A stretch of DNA of 22,963 bases from a bacterium (GTDB lineage: Bacteria; SZUA-79; Acidulodesulfobacterales; Acidulodesulfobacteraceae): contig JAKAKF010000152.1 of NCBI GenBank assembly GCA_021813595.1, forward strand, positions 1 to 22,963. Reading direction: 5' to 3'. Both the position numbers and the translations under genes were made by a program. The notes beneath the pieces are model-generated. The model saw only the letters and a program-made list of their open reading frames with translations, did not search any database and was not told where the DNA came from. Each line of letters starts with the position of its first letter. Positions within the stretch are counted from its first letter, which is position 1. Positions 22,407 to 22,963 of this stretch are shown piece by piece.

Positions 22407-22963
22407 ATGTTTAACTATAAAGGATTAAAAATTAAAAGATTCTGCCACGACAGTTTTTTAGTCAGCGACGGTAATAAATACTTATATTTTGACCCTTTCA
22501 AATTACACGGAGACGAGCCTAAAGCGGATTACATTTTTGTATCCCATGAACATTTCGACCATTTCTCCCCCGACGATATCCATAAAATACTTAAAGATTC
22601 TACGGTAATGTTTATGAACGAGATGACTAACGACGAAATAGACGGATTATACGATAATGAAGTCGTAATTATAAAACCGGGGGATTCTTTAGATTTTAAA
22701 GATTTGCATATTAAAGGCGTACCGGCTTATAATATTAATAAATTCAGGGAACCGGGGAAGGTTTATCATCCTAAAGAAGACAAAAAATTAGGTTTTATAG
22801 TTACGTTTAAAGGAGTTAAAATATACCACACCGGCGATACCGACCTAATACCGGAAATGAACGACCTATCAAAAGAAAAAATAGATCTTCTATTTATTCC
22901 GGTAAGCGGAACTTACGTTATGACTCCAAGCGAAGCAGTTGAAGCGGCTGAAGTTATAAAAGC
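22407..22963 (+). CDS. UlaG-like MBL-fold metal-dependent hydrolase, 3'-truncated by the window
   Basis: The first 185 residues of a metallo-beta-lactamase-fold protein of the UlaG/COG2220 type, which have short Zn- or Mn-dependent hydrolase domains without the glyoxalase tail. It begins MFNYKGLKIKRFCHDSFLVS with the early His-Ser typical of the group. The metal motif is HEHFDH (His47, His49, Asp51, His52), and KIYHTGDTDLIPEM gives the bridging Asp. GTYVMTPSEAVEAAE near the edge matches the conserved region before the last His. The start ATG has GGAGG 5 nt upstream. The remaining C-terminal part lies beyond the window. Substrate unknown. Confidence 0.88.
   Translation, partial: MFNYKGLKIKRFCHDSFLVSDGNKYLYFDPFKLHGDEPKADYIFVSHEHFDHFSPDDIHKILKDSTVMFMNEMTNDEIDGLYDNEVVIIKPGDSLDFKDLHIKGVPAYNINKFREPGKVYHPKEDKKLGFIVTFKGVKIYHTGDTDLIPEMNDLSKEKIDLLFIPVSGTYVMTPSEAVEAAEVIK

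Overview
The window is AT-rich DNA that looks like the chromosome of a Gram-negative bacterium. It carries an LptE-type outer-membrane lipoprotein gene, lspA, and a leuS/pgk/gapA block. Codon choice and low GC would fit an anaerobic deltaproteobacterium-like or related lineage, but the taxon cannot be fixed from sequence alone. Almost everything is read from the minus strand. Only the PAP2 phosphatase (15492-16073) and the last, truncated gene (from 22407) are on the plus strand.

Left edge to 9045 (accessory region): Positions 1-483 hold a 5'-truncated, visibly less AT-rich remnant of a TraG-like conjugation protein that runs off the window. Next to it, 509-893 is a decayed gene of the CARF-nuclease family DUF1887 (Card1/Can2-like). 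Its CARF start, its GGWLE nuclease motif and its C-terminal end survive in broken frames. Immediately upstream of this pseudogene on the minus strand is a six-gene type III-D CRISPR effector operon (8748 down to 929). In transcription order it is: HD-less Cas10, a stand-alone Cas7, Csx10 with a helical Cas11-like tail, a double-RAMP Cas7-2x, a Csx19-like protein, and a large TIGR03986-like Cas7 with an insertion. No cas1, cas2, cas6 or CRISPR array is visible. The effector composition resembles the fused III-D variants (III-D2/III-Dv), but the first Cas7 is still unfused from Csx10. The Cas10 palm motif is SGED instead of GGDD and the CARF effector is broken. Together these suggest, without proving, that cyclic-oligoadenylate signalling has been lost while the RNA-targeting RAMP backbone remains.

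9046-15360 (housekeeping and sugar-nucleotide genes): coaBC (coenzyme A synthesis), an MBL-fold hydrolase of the glyoxalase II type, a catalytically complete phosphogluco/phosphomannomutase, and a nucleotidyltransferase-hexapeptide-mutase fusion whose mutase half has lost its key residues. Three of the spacers in this and the next block contain copies or half-copies of an inverted-repeat element, and one spacer holds a 29-nt near-perfect palindrome.

15361-22963: a divergent promoter region, a PAP2 undecaprenyl-pyrophosphatase-like gene, then the minus-strand series gapA-pgk-lspA-leuS-lptE (glycolysis, lipoprotein processing, leucyl-tRNA synthesis, LPS export). A second divergent region follows, and then a truncated UlaG-like metallo-hydrolase at the right edge.
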